Assembly (NCBI GenBank): GCA_002437815.1
Contig: DJRP01000026.1
Coordinates: forward strand, 32,643 to 96,642
DNA length: 64,000 bases
Direction of reading: 5' to 3'
Source of the DNA: Collinsella sp. UBA6357
Lineage (GTDB): Bacteria; Actinomycetota; Coriobacteriia; Coriobacteriales; Coriobacteriaceae
In this document: piece by piece, positions 30,757-39,024 of the stretch
How the letters are laid out: the number at the start of each line of letters is the position of its first letter
How positions within the stretch are numbered: position 1 is the first letter of the stretch
The notes under the pieces: model-generated
Seen by the model: the letters and a program-made list of their open reading frames with translations, nothing else
The model's database searches: none
Told to the model about the DNA's origin: nothing
Made by a program: the position numbers and the translations under genes

Positions 30757-33405
30757 TTAGCAGACGGCGTAGTCCTGCGGCTCGCGGCCGTAGTAGGCGT
30801 CCAGGTAGAGCTCCTTGATCTCGCTCATGAGCGGGTAGCGCGGGTTGGCGCCGGTGCACTGGTCGTTGAAGGCCTGCTCGGTCATCTCGTCGAGCGTCTC
30901 GAGGAAGTACTTCTCGTCGACGCCGTAGTCGGCGATGGTCTTCTTGACGCCGATGAAGTCCTTGAGCTCCTCGAGCTTGGCGAGGAAGTTCTCGAAGGTC
31001 TCCTTGTCGTCCTTACCCTCGATGCCGCAGTAGCGGGCGAGCTCGGCATAGTTGTGCAGAGCGTTGGGGTAGGGATACTGCGAGAAGGTACCCATCTTGA
31101 CGGGGGCCTCGGCGGCGTTGTAGCGCATGACGCGGGTCAGGATGACGGCGTTGGCCAGGCCGTGGGGCAGGTGATGGAAGGCGCCGAGCTTGTGGGCCAT
31201 GGAGTGGTTGAGGCCCAGGAAGGCGTTGGCGAAGGCCATGCCGGCCATGCAGGAGGCGTTGTGCATCTCCTCGCGGGCGTGCGGGTCCTTGGCGCCGTTC
31301 TCGAAGCTCGAGGGCAGGTTCTCGAAGACGAGCTTGGCGGCGCGCTCAGAGAGGCCCTTGGTGTAGTCGGAGGCCATGATCGAGACGTAGGACTCGATGG
31401 CGTGGGTCATGACGTCGATGCCCGAGGCAGCGGTCAGGCCGCGCGGGGCGGTCATGCAGTTGTCGGCGTCGACGATGGCCATGTTGGGCAGCAGCGCGTA
31501 GTCGGCGAGCGGCCACTTGATGCCGGTCTCCTTGTCGGTGATGATGGCGAACGGCGTGCACTCGGAGCCGGTACCCGAGGACGTCGGGACGGCGACGAAG
31601 TAGGCCTTCTTGCCCATCTCGGGGAAGGTGAAGATGCGCTTGCGGATATCCATGAAGTCCATGGCCATATCCTCGAACTTGCACTCGGGGTGCTCGTACA
31701 TCATCCACATGATCTTGCCGGCGTCCATGGCGGAACCGCCGCCGACGGCAATGATCACGTCAGGCTCGAAGAGGGCCATCTGCTTGGCACCGCGGCGGGC
31801 GCACTGCAGCGACGGGTCGGGCTCGACGTCGTAGAAGCAGTCGTGGGCGATCCCCATCTCGTCGAGTTTGGCCTCGATGGCGCGGGTGTTGCCGTTCTTG
31901 AACAGGAACTGGTCGGTGACGATGAAGGCGCGCTTCTTGCCCATGACGGTGCCGAGCTCGTCGAGCGCGACCGGCGTGGAGCCCTTCTTGAAGTAAACCT
32001 TCTCGGGGGCACGGAACCACAGCATGTTCTCGCGGCGCTCGGCCACGGTCTTGACGTTGATCAAGTGCTTCACCCCAACGTTCTCGGAGACGGAGTTGCC
32101 GCCCCAGGAGCCGCAGCCCAGGGTCAGAGACGGCTTCATGCCAAAGTTGTACAGGTCACCGATGCCGCCGTGCGAGGACGGGGTGTTGATGACGATACGG
32201 CAAGCCTTCATGACGTGCTCGAACAGGCTGATCTTGTCGGCCTGGGCGGGATGCACGTAGAGCGACGCGGTGTGGCCCGGGCCGCCGGCGAGCACCAGGT
32301 GCTCGGCCTTGTCCACGGCCTCCTGGAAGTCCTTGGCGTGATACATGGCCAGGACGGGGGAGAGCTTCTCGTGGCTGAACTCCTCGGTCGCGGGGTCGGT
32401 GGAGGTGACCTCGGCGATCAGGATCTTGGTCTTGGCGGGAACCTCGATGCCGGCGAGCTCGGCGATCTTGGCGGCAGCCATGCCGGGGATGCGGTGGTCG
32501 AGAGCGCCGTTCTTGAACATGGCGGCACGCAGGGCCTCCATCTCGGCACCCTGCTTGACAAAGTAGCAGCCGCGACGCTGGAACTCGGCCTTGACCTCAT
32601 CGTAGATGGTGTCGATGACGGTCACGGACTGCTCGGAAGCGCAGATCATGCCGTTGTCGAAGGTCTTGGAGTGGATGATGGAGTTGACGGCCAGCTTGAC
32701 ATCGGCGGTGTCGTCGATGACGACCGGCGTGTTGCCGGCGCCGACGCCCAGGGCGGGCTTGCCCGAGGAGTAGGCGGCCTTGACCATGCCCGGGCCACCG
32801 GTGGCCAGGATGATGTCGACGTCGCGCATGACCATGTTGGTCAGCTCGATGGAAGGCACGTCGACCCAGCCGATGATGCCCTCGGGGGCACCGGCCTTGA
32901 CGGCGGCCTCGAGCACGAGCTTGGCGGCGGCGATGGTGCACTTGGCGGCTGCCGGGTGCGGGGAGATGATGATGGCGTTGCGGGTCTTCAGGCAGATCAG
33001 CGTCTTGAAGATGGCCGTGGAGGTGGGGTTGGTCGTCGGGATGACGGCGCCCACGATGCCGATAGGCTCGGCGATCTTGGTGATGCCGTAGGCCTCGTCG
33101 CGCTCCAGAACGCCACAGGTCTTGGTGTTCTTGTATGCGTTGTAAATGTACTCGGCTGCGTAGTGGTTCTTGATGACCTTGTCCTCAAGAACGCCGCGGC
33201 CGGTCTCCTCGATGGCCATCTTCGCCAACGGGATACGAGCCTTGTTGGCGGCCATGGCGGCCTCGTAGAAGATCTTGTCTACCTGCTCCTGCGTGTACGT
33301 AGCAAAAAGCGCCTGAGCCTCTCGCATCTGAGCGAGCTTGGCCTCAAGCGCCTCTACGTTGTCCACGAGTTCGGGAGTAGTGTTTTCCGGTGACTTTTTC
33401 ACCAT
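30757..33405 (-). CDS. adhE: Bifunctional acetaldehyde-CoA/alcohol dehydrogenase
   Basis: 882 residues, full length for AdhE, with AAGGAG before ATG 33405. The N-terminal aldehyde dehydrogenase half has PALGVGAGNTPVVID and the catalytic Cys in NGMICASEQSVTV. The C-terminal iron-dependent alcohol dehydrogenase has VGGGSAMDAGKIMWM and metal ligands in DVMTHAIESYVS and GLNHSMAHKLGAFHHLPHG. It converts acetyl-CoA to ethanol with two NADH and is a main redox sink in fermentation. Two palindromes of LacI-regulator style lie upstream. Confidence 0.97.
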   Translation of the reverse strand: MVKKSPENTTPELVDNVEALEAKLAQMREAQALFATYTQEQVDKIFYEAAMAANKARIPLAKMAIEETGRGVLEDKVIKNHYAAEYIYNAYKNTKTCGVLERDEAYGITKIAEPIGIVGAVIPTTNPTSTAIFKTLICLKTRNAIIISPHPAAAKCTIAAAKLVLEAAVKAGAPEGIIGWVDVPSIELTNMVMRDVDIILATGGPGMVKAAYSSGKPALGVGAGNTPVVIDDTADVKLAVNSIIHSKTFDNGMICASEQSVTVIDTIYDEVKAEFQRRGCYFVKQGAEMEALRAAMFKNGALDHRIPGMAAAKIAELAGIEVPAKTKILIAEVTSTDPATEEFSHEKLSPVLAMYHAKDFQEAVDKAEHLVLAGGPGHTASLYVHPAQADKISLFEHVMKACRIVINTPSSHGGIGDLYNFGMKPSLTLGCGSWGGNSVSENVGVKHLINVKTVAERRENMLWFRAPEKVYFKKGSTPVALDELGTVMGKKRAFIVTDQFLFKNGNTRAIEAKLDEMGIAHDCFYDVEPDPSLQCARRGAKQMALFEPDVIIAVGGGSAMDAGKIMWMMYEHPECKFEDMAMDFMDIRKRIFTFPEMGKKAYFVAVPTSSGTGSECTPFAIITDKETGIKWPLADYALLPNMAIVDADNCMTAPRGLTAASGIDVMTHAIESYVSIMASDYTKGLSERAAKLVFENLPSSFENGAKDPHAREEMHNASCMAGMAFANAFLGLNHSMAHKLGAFHHLPHGLANAVILTRVMRYNAAEAPVKMGTFSQYPYPNALHNYAELARYCGIEGKDDKETFENFLAKLEELKDFIGVKKTIADYGVDEKYFLETLDEMTEQAFNDQCTGANPRYPLMSEIKELYLDAYYGREPQDYAVC

Positions 33406-33496
33406 GTGCGTCTCCTTGCGATCGGAGATTTACCCTACGCGTTGCATGATAGCAAGAAGTTTCTATTTAGATTGCAAATTTCCCGTAAACGGCACA

Positions 33497-33527
33497 TCAA
33501 AGCGCTTCAATTAAATGAAACGTTTCA
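33497..33527 (-). promoter_or_regulatory. Two LacI-family-like operator palindromes upstream of adhE
   Basis: TGAAACGTTTCA (33516-33527) is a perfect 12-bp palindrome with a central CG, and TCAAAGCGCTTCAA (33497-33510) is a near-palindrome resembling a catabolite-response element. They lie about 90-120 bases before the adhE start, upstream of TATCAT, which could be its -10. The regulator is not in the window. Confidence 0.5.
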
Positions 33528-33549
33528 ACTAGTCCCATAGCGCCGGTGA

Positions 33550-33626
33550 TCCCAAAGTGCCAGGGGGATTGGGACCACCTTTCGTCGCAAACGCTCGATG
33601 ATCCCAATCCCCCTGGCACTTTGGGA
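33550..33626. repeat. REP-type palindrome pair, left of the transposase
   Basis: Arms 33550-33574 and 33602-33626 are perfect 25-bp complements (TCCCAAAGTGCCAGGGGGAT core) separated by 27 bases. The pair of inverted REP-like units has the form of a REPIN. Confidence 0.85.
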
Positions 33627-33757
33627 CCAGTTTTCGGTTGCTGTTATAGATGGGTGGTTTTCAGGGTAGGAGGTGTTCAGGGCTCAGCTTTTAGCTTCTT
33701 TCGCGTATTCGAGGTAGCCCTTTGGATCTATTTGGGAATGAGCGAAAGGAGCTTGAT

Positions 33758-34537
33758 GTGGGACGCTCGCCACGTATCGTATCTCCAACGGGAATTTATC
33801 ACCTTACGGCTCGCGGTAATGGGCGACAGCTGATATTTGAGGACGATCAAGATCGCCTTCGCTTTGTCAATCAGATGCGCATGAGCTTTCGTCCGCTGGG
33901 AATGTCTGTTATGGCTTGGGCTTTGATGGGCAATCATGTTCATATCATCGCCGAAGATCCCTTAGATGATCTGAGCGCCGCGATGCGAAGCTTGCTCTCG
34001 TCATATGCTCAGTATTTCAATCGACGTCACGGGCATGTCGGGCACGTCTTCCAGGAGCGGTACAACCGTTTTCCCATCATGTCGAACGCTTATCTTCTCC
34101 AGGCGATCGATTATGTTCATCTCAATCCCGCTCGCGGCATGGGGTGCGACCTGCTTTCGTATCGTTGGTCGAGCCTTACGTTGTTTCTTACGGGGCACGA
34201 TGAGTTTGATCTTATAAATACAAAACGGCTGGACGATCTTGGCTGCAGCATCACGGATGTCGAATCTTATTATGCTCGGCTGAAGCAGGAGCTCCATCGT
34301 TCTCGGCCGAGCTATACGATTCGGGAACGGCTAGATGACGAGGCTGTTATCGAGTTCTTGTCTCAGTATGTTCAGCCGCACAGCGTCGCCGATATCAAAG
34401 CGATGGAAAAAATTGTGCGCGACCAGGTGTTGATTGCCGCTCGCCGCGCTGGCGCCACCGTCGATCAGCTTGCGCGCATCTGTGGCTTGGGAACGTCCAC
34501 CATAAAGCGAGCGACAAAGGACTGCCTAGAAAAGTGA
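33758..34537 (+). CDS. REP-associated tyrosine transposase (Y1/IS200-like)
   Basis: 259 residues from GTG 33758, which has AAAGGAG six bases upstream; an in-frame TTG at 33722 is weaker. The Y1 transposase domain has the HUH pair in MGNHVHIIAED and the catalytic Tyr in SSYAQYFNRRHG, then VFQERYNRFP and YVHLNPARG, typical of RAYT enzymes. The C-terminal ~90 residues contain a helix-turn-helix-like stretch. Flanking inverted REP units, the last one starting within its own stop codon, support the RAYT call. It should nick at REP hairpins and mobilise them. Confidence 0.92.
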   Translation: MGRSPRIVSPTGIYHLTARGNGRQLIFEDDQDRLRFVNQMRMSFRPLGMSVMAWALMGNHVHIIAEDPLDDLSAAMRSLLSSYAQYFNRRHGHVGHVFQERYNRFPIMSNAYLLQAIDYVHLNPARGMGCDLLSYRWSSLTLFLTGHDEFDLINTKRLDDLGCSITDVESYYARLKQELHRSRPSYTIRERLDDEAVIEFLSQYVQPHSVADIKAMEKIVRDQVLIAARRAGATVDQLARICGLGTSTIKRATKDCLEK

Positions 34538-34605
34538 TCCCAAAGTGCCAGGGGGATAGGGATCAAGGCCCAGCCGGTGATCCCAAAGCCCCTGGCACTT
34601 TGGGA
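34538..34605. repeat. REP-type palindrome pair, right of the transposase, degenerate
   Basis: Arms 34538-34554 and 34589-34605 are perfect 17-bp complements and share the TCCCAAAGTGCCAGGGG core with the left copy, but the pair is shorter and partly decayed. The transposase stop codon TGA (34535-34537) merges with the GTGATCCC start of the repeat. Confidence 0.8.
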
Positions 34606-34622
34606 CCACCGGCGGATTGGCA

Positions 34623-34650
34623 ATAAAAAACGCCTCCTGGTGGGGAGGCG
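34623..34650 (-). terminator. rpmB terminator
   Basis: On the minus strand the stem GCGCCTCC-type (34631-34637 / 34644-34650) is followed by six T. It ends the rpmB transcript. Confidence 0.8.
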
Positions 34651-34707
34651 CTATAAACGCGAGATCTTCGACCCGGAGAGTCCGAGGTTTACGAAAGAAG
34701 ACCTTAT

Positions 34708-34896
34708 TTAGGAACGCGCGACCTTGCCGGACTTAAGGCAGGTGGAGCAGACGTTCATCTTGCGGCGCTGGCCGTTGACGACGACGTAGACGCGCTGGAT
34801 GTTCGGACGGAACTTGCGGTTGGTGACGCGGTGAGAGTGGCTGATGGAACGGCCGGCAACGGGGTGCTTACCGCAAACTTCGCAAACTTTGGACAT
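34708..34896 (-). CDS. rpmB: 50S ribosomal protein L28
   Basis: 62 residues. MSKVCEVCGKHPVAGRSISHS and VCSTCLKSGKV hold four Cys in two CxxC pairs, so this is the zinc-containing form. A single gene with its own terminator. A TATAGT element about 70 bases upstream on the minus strand could be its -10. Confidence 0.96.
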   Translation of the reverse strand: MSKVCEVCGKHPVAGRSISHSHRVTNRKFRPNIQRVYVVVNGQRRKMNVCSTCLKSGKVARS

Positions 34897-35200
34897 AATG
34901 ACCCTCCTTGGGCGACAATCGATTCATGTCGCGTTAACAAACAGGTTGGAACTATAGCACACAACATCGACCCTGTGCGATTTCCACACAAGATTATCGA
35001 GCATATGCAATAGAGCCTTCGCTTTAGGGCTGGACGCCGCCCGTATCACTTCGGCCCAAAGGATTATGCCAGCCCTCAACTTATCTTTCAATAAGTTGCG
35101 CACAAATATATATGTCCGTTTGCGGAAAATATCCGACTTCCCCCTCGCTTTATGCATTCCGTGTCGCTACACTGAGCTCAGACCATTAAGGGGGCACGAG
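34897..35200. other. Intergenic region between rpmB and the pyr leader
   Basis: About 300 bases containing the divergent promoters. The only clear signal is a perfect 8-bp inverted repeat (35077-35084 / 35091-35098, 6-nt loop), perhaps an operator. No gene is seen. Confidence 0.4.
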
Positions 35201-35269
35201 ATGTCCGCATGGAGTTACATATACTGCTTGATCGCAGCCTTTCTATGTGGATGTTTTGGCCGCCTATAA
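35201..35269 (+). CDS. Putative pyr operon leader peptide
   Basis: 22 codons, MSAWSYIYCLIAAFLCGCFG plus two residues, with AAGGGGG six bases before ATG 35201. Its last codons overlap the left half of a terminator-like hairpin (35250-35281) that precedes pyrR. Translation to the end would place a ribosome on the hairpin. The arrangement resembles translational attenuation leaders such as pyrL of Escherichia coli, but it is inferred from layout only. Confidence 0.5.
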   Translation: MSAWSYIYCLIAAFLCGCFGRL

Positions 35270-35290
35270 CGGTCGAGCATCTATTTTTTT
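35250..35290 (+). terminator. Attenuator-like terminator in the pyr leader
   Basis: GATGTTT-type stem (12 pairs including wobbles, one bulged T, loop CCTATAA) at 35250-35281, followed after TA by seven T (35284-35290). A second hairpin, GGCCGC/GCGGCC, lies at 35291-35306, and GGCCGCC occurs in both, which allows alternative folding. It lies 37 bases before pyrR. Confidence 0.55.
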
Positions 35291-35327
35291 GGCCGCCTGT
35301 GCGGCCGACACGTGAGGAAGGAGATCG

Positions 35328-35912
35328 ATGGGCACGACTTCCCCCAAGGCGGTCATCATGGATGAGACCGCCGTCAACCGCGCCATGACCCGTATCGCGC
35401 ACGAGATTCTCGAGCGCAACGAGGGCTGCGACAACCTGGCTCTGGTGGGCATCGTCACGCGCGGCGACCTTCTGGCAAAGAAGCTCGCCGACGAGATCAA
35501 GAACATCGAGGGGGTCGACATTCCGCTCGGTAGTCTCGACATCAGCTTCTACCGCGACGACTACGCCACCAATTTCGCTCCCGCGATCCACGCCACGAAC
35601 ATCCCGTTCAACGTCGACGACAAGCGCATCGTGCTCGTGGACGACATCCTCTACACGGGGCGCACGATTCGAGCCGCTCTCGACGCCGTCATGGATATGG
35701 GCCGTCCGAGCCGCATCGAGCTCGCCGTACTCGTCGACCGCGGCCATCGCGAGCTTCCCATCTCGCCGGACTTCGTGGGCAAGAACGTTCCCTCGTCGCA
35801 TGAGGAGAACGTGCACCTCTATCTAAAGGAAGTCGACGGACGCACCGCCGTCGAGATCAACGACGTCGCGCCGGGCGCCCATGTGGGCTCCGCGCCGCTG
35901 GGAGGCGAGTAG
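35328..35912 (+). CDS. pyrR: PyrR bifunctional regulator / uracil phosphoribosyltransferase
   Basis: 194 residues, with GAAGGAGATCG before the ATG. The PRPP-binding loop IVLVDDILYTGRTIRAAL and VGIVTRGDLLAKKL are typical. PyrR senses UMP/PRPP and binds pyr leader RNA, so its position directly after the attenuator suggests it controls its own operon. The classical Bacillus PyrR-binding loop could not be recognised here. The ~15-residue C-terminal extension is longer than usual. Confidence 0.95.
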   Translation: MGTTSPKAVIMDETAVNRAMTRIAHEILERNEGCDNLALVGIVTRGDLLAKKLADEIKNIEGVDIPLGSLDISFYRDDYATNFAPAIHATNIPFNVDDKRIVLVDDILYTGRTIRAALDAVMDMGRPSRIELAVLVDRGHRELPISPDFVGKNVPSSHEENVHLYLKEVDGRTAVEINDVAPGAHVGSAPLGGE

Positions 35913-35916
35913 ATCC

Positions 35917-36861
35917 ATGGCGTTCAACCATAAGCATCTGATCGACATTACCGAGTACTCCGAAGAGGACATCAAGCTCATTCTCGAGACCGCCAAGGCG
36001 TTCTCGGAGGTCAACGAGCGTGCCATCCGCAAGGTCCCCACGCTCAAGGGCAAGACCGTCGTTAACATGTTCAACGAGCCCTCCACGCGCACCCGCAGCT
36101 CCTTCGAGCTCGCCGAGAAGCGTCTGTCGGCCGATAGCCTCAACTTCGGCGGCTCGTCGACCTCGTCGGTCAAGGGCGAGAGCCTCGTCGACACCGTCGA
36201 GACCCTCAACGCCTACAAGATCGACTGCATCGTGGTGCGCGACAAGCATGCCGGTGCCCCCTACATCGTTTCGCAGAACACGCCAGCAAGCGTTATCTGC
36301 GCCGGCGACGGCAAGCACAACCATCCCACGCAGGCCCTGCTCGATCTGTATACCATCTGGCAGCACAAGGGCGACTTCCACGGACTCAAGGTGGCCGTCG
36401 TGGGCGATATCGCGCACTCCCGCGTGTGCGGCTCGCTGCTTCCCGCGCTCAAGATCATGGGCTGCGAGACCTATGCCGTGGCCCCCGGCACGCTGCTTCC
36501 GCCCTGCCCCGACGTCCTGGGCTGCGACCATGTGACCAGCGATCTGGATTCGGTGCTCCCCGAGCTCGACGTGGTCTATATGCTGCGCGTCCAGCAGGAG
36601 CGTCTTGAGGGCGCGCCGTTCCCCACGATTCGCGAGTACCATAAGCTCTTCGGCCTTACGAAGGACCGCGAGAAGCTCATGAAACCCGATGCGATCATCT
36701 GCCACCCGGGTCCCATCAACCGCGGTGTGGAGTTCGACTCCTATATGGCCGACCACCCGCAACGCTCCGTCATCCTGGAGCAGGTCTACGCCGGTATCTG
36801 CGTGCGTATGGCCATCCTGTATCTGCTGCTTGGAGGTGCCGATAATGGCCTTGCTTCTTAA
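35917..36861 (+). CDS. pyrB: Aspartate carbamoyltransferase catalytic subunit
   Basis: 314 residues from ATG 35917, four bases after the pyrR stop. FNEPSTRTRSSFE is the carbamoyl-phosphate site; GDGKHNHPTQALLDLY and HPGPINRGVEF follow. It makes carbamoyl-aspartate, the first committed pyrimidine step. No regulatory pyrI chain is next to it. Confidence 0.97.
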   Translation: MAFNHKHLIDITEYSEEDIKLILETAKAFSEVNERAIRKVPTLKGKTVVNMFNEPSTRTRSSFELAEKRLSADSLNFGGSSTSSVKGESLVDTVETLNAYKIDCIVVRDKHAGAPYIVSQNTPASVICAGDGKHNHPTQALLDLYTIWQHKGDFHGLKVAVVGDIAHSRVCGSLLPALKIMGCETYAVAPGTLLPPCPDVLGCDHVTSDLDSVLPELDVVYMLRVQQERLEGAPFPTIREYHKLFGLTKDREKLMKPDAIICHPGPINRGVEFDSYMADHPQRSVILEQVYAGICVRMAILYLLLGGADNGLAS

Positions 36862-38134
36862 GAATGCCCACGTCGTGGACCCGTCCGTGAACCTCGACGG
36901 CGTCCTCGACGTTTTGATCGATGACGACAAGATCGCCCAAGTGGGGGAGAACCTGAGCGCCGAGGACGCCGATGTCCGCGACCTTACGGGCAAGTACCTG
37001 GTTCCTGGCCTGGTAGACATGCATGTTCATCTTCGTGAGCCCGGCTACGAGGTCAAAGAGAATATCGAGAGCGGTACCCGTGCGGCCGCCAAGGGCGGTT
37101 TTACCGGTGTGTGCTCCATGCCCAACACCGATCCCGTCACGGACAACGGGACCGTCATCGAGTTCGTAAAGTCGCGTGCCGCCGCGGTGGGCCACTGCCG
37201 CGTGTATCCGGCGGGCGCCATGACCCGTGGCCTCAAGGGCGAGGCCATGTCCGAGATGGGCGACATGGTCGAGCACGGCGCCGTCGCCTTCACCGATGAC
37301 GGCCGCGGTGTGCAGGGCGCCGGCATGCTGCGCCGCTGCATGGATTACGGCAAGATGTTCGGCAAGGTCTTTATGAGCCATTGCCAGGACGAGGACCTTG
37401 TCGGCCACGGTCAGATCAACGAGGGACGCGTCTCCACGCGTTTGGCGCTCGAAGGCTGGCCCGCCGCCGGCGAGGAGCTTCAGATCGCCCGTGATATCGA
37501 GATCGCCAAGCTCACCGGTGCCAAGCTGCACATTCAGCACATCTCGACCGCCCATGGTCTCGAGCTCGTGCGCGCCGGCAAGGCCGCCGGTGTGCAGGTG
37601 ACCTGCGAGGCCACCCCGCACCACATGTTCTTGACCGAGAACGATCTTGACGAGACCTATAACACCTCGCTCAAGGTCAACCCGCCGCTGCGCACCGACG
37701 AGGACGCCGCCGCCATTCGCCAAGGCGTGATCGACGGCACCATCGATGCCATCGTGACCGACCATGCCCCCCACACTCCCTGGGAGAAGGCGCGCGAGTT
37801 CGAGCTCGCCCCCTTTGGCATGATCGGGCTCGAGACCTCGCTCGCGCTCGTGCTGACCGAGCTCGTCAACCCCGGCAAGATGGGTATGGACCGCATGGTC
37901 GAGCTCATGAGCTCCAAGCCTCGCGAGATCCTGGGGCTTGACCCCGTTAAGATCGAGGCCGGCTCGGTTGCCGATATCACGGTGTTCGACCCCACGATCA
38001 ACTGGACGGTTGGCGAGGACGGCTATGAGTCGCGCGCCGAGAACTCCGGTTTCGCGGGCCGCACGCTCACCGGCCGTGCCACCGATGTCTTTGTGGGTGG
38101 CAAGCAGACGCTTTGCTGCGGCAGCATCTGCTAG
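36845..38134 (+). CDS. pyrC: Dihydroorotase
   Basis: 429 residues from ATG 36845, overlapping pyrB by 17 bases. Metal-binding VDMHVHLREPGYEVKE, the HISTAHGLELV histidine and VTDHAPHTPWEK identify a type I dihydroorotase. It closes carbamoyl-aspartate to dihydroorotate. Confidence 0.96.
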   Translation: MALLLKNAHVVDPSVNLDGVLDVLIDDDKIAQVGENLSAEDADVRDLTGKYLVPGLVDMHVHLREPGYEVKENIESGTRAAAKGGFTGVCSMPNTDPVTDNGTVIEFVKSRAAAVGHCRVYPAGAMTRGLKGEAMSEMGDMVEHGAVAFTDDGRGVQGAGMLRRCMDYGKMFGKVFMSHCQDEDLVGHGQINEGRVSTRLALEGWPAAGEELQIARDIEIAKLTGAKLHIQHISTAHGLELVRAGKAAGVQVTCEATPHHMFLTENDLDETYNTSLKVNPPLRTDEDAAAIRQGVIDGTIDAIVTDHAPHTPWEKAREFELAPFGMIGLETSLALVLTELVNPGKMGMDRMVELMSSKPREILGLDPVKIEAGSVADITVFDPTINWTVGEDGYESRAENSGFAGRTLTGRATDVFVGGKQTLCCGSIC

Positions 38135-38153
38135 CATCTGATATATGCCTTTT

Positions 38154-38182
38154 GGCGCGGCGCTCTTATAGGGCGCCGCGCC
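38154..38182 (+). terminator. GC-rich hairpin between pyrC and pyrK
   Basis: Arms 38154-38162 and 38174-38182 are perfect 9-bp complements (GGCGCGGCG) followed only by TTT. A leaky terminator or an mRNA-processing hairpin in the operon. Confidence 0.5.
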
Positions 38183-38229
38183 TTTCCGTTCAACGAGACC
38201 ATGCAATCGCATGGGGGATTGGAGCGTCT

Positions 38230-39024
38230 ATGCCTACGCCTTCCTCCGCTCGCATGCATGACTTCGAGGTGGTTTCGAACGAAAAGATCGCCGACGGCAT
38301 CTACTCGCTCACCATCTTGTCGCCCAAGCTTGCAAGCGCCCTCAAACCGGGCCAGTTCGTCAACATCGCCGTTCCCGGCGACGCCTCTTCTCTGCTGCGC
38401 GTGCCCCTGAGCTACTACCGCGCCGACGCGGATGCCGGCACCGTCGAGATCTGGTACGCGGTGGTGGGCAACGACACGCAGCGTCTGTCCCAGATGGGTC
38501 CTGGGGCAACATCCGACCTGCTGGGCCCTGGCGGTCACGGTTGGCTTGTGCCCGAGGGCTGCAAGCGCGCGCTGCTCGTGGCAGGCGGCATCGGCGTTCC
38601 CCCCGTTCTGTGTCTTGCCGAGGAGCTTGGTCGTCGGGGCATCGCCTTCGACGTGTGCGTGGGCGCCGCGACCGATACCAAGGTCGTGGGCGTCGAGGCC
38701 TTCAAGGAGGCCGGAGCCGAGAAGGTGGTGCTGTGCACCGACGATGGCACTGCCGGTGAACATGGTTTTTGCACCGAGCCCGCCTCCAAGCTGCTGGCAC
38801 AGGGTGGATACGACTATGTCGCGAGCTGTGGCCCCGCCCCGATGATGCAAAAGGTCGCCGAGGCCGCAAAGGTCGCCGGTGTCTACTGCGAGGTTTCTCT
38901 TGAACGCATGATGAGCTGCGGCTTCGGTGCGTGCAACACCTGCAACGTCGAAACCGTCGACGGCATGAAGGGCGCCTGCATGTGCGGGCCGGTGTTCGAC
39001 GCTTCCAAGGTGGTGGTCTTCTAA
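38230..39024 (+). CDS. pyrK: Dihydroorotate dehydrogenase electron-transfer subunit
   Basis: 264 residues from ATG 38230 with TGGGGGATTGGAG upstream. The flavin domain has RVPLSYYRADADAG and the NAD domain LLVAGGIGVPPVLCLAEEL. The 2Fe-2S ligands are in CGFGACNTCNVE and ACMCGPVFD. It passes electrons between NAD and the PyrD active site. Its stop overlaps the pyrD start (TAATG). Confidence 0.95.
   Translation: MPTPSSARMHDFEVVSNEKIADGIYSLTILSPKLASALKPGQFVNIAVPGDASSLLRVPLSYYRADADAGTVEIWYAVVGNDTQRLSQMGPGATSDLLGPGGHGWLVPEGCKRALLVAGGIGVPPVLCLAEELGRRGIAFDVCVGAATDTKVVGVEAFKEAGAEKVVLCTDDGTAGEHGFCTEPASKLLAQGGYDYVASCGPAPMMQKVAEAAKVAGVYCEVSLERMMSCGFGACNTCNVETVDGMKGACMCGPVFDASKVVVF

Noticed and set aside
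29857..33393. A 1178-codon open frame on the + strand across adhE and the kinase gene
   Set aside because: It is antisense to two well-supported genes, has a low-complexity Val/Gly/Asp/Leu composition typical of antisense high-GC frames, and has no domain.
35291..35327. Bacillus-type PyrR-binding loop
   Set aside because: The known consensus loop could not be found; only a GGCCGC/GCGGCC hairpin is present.
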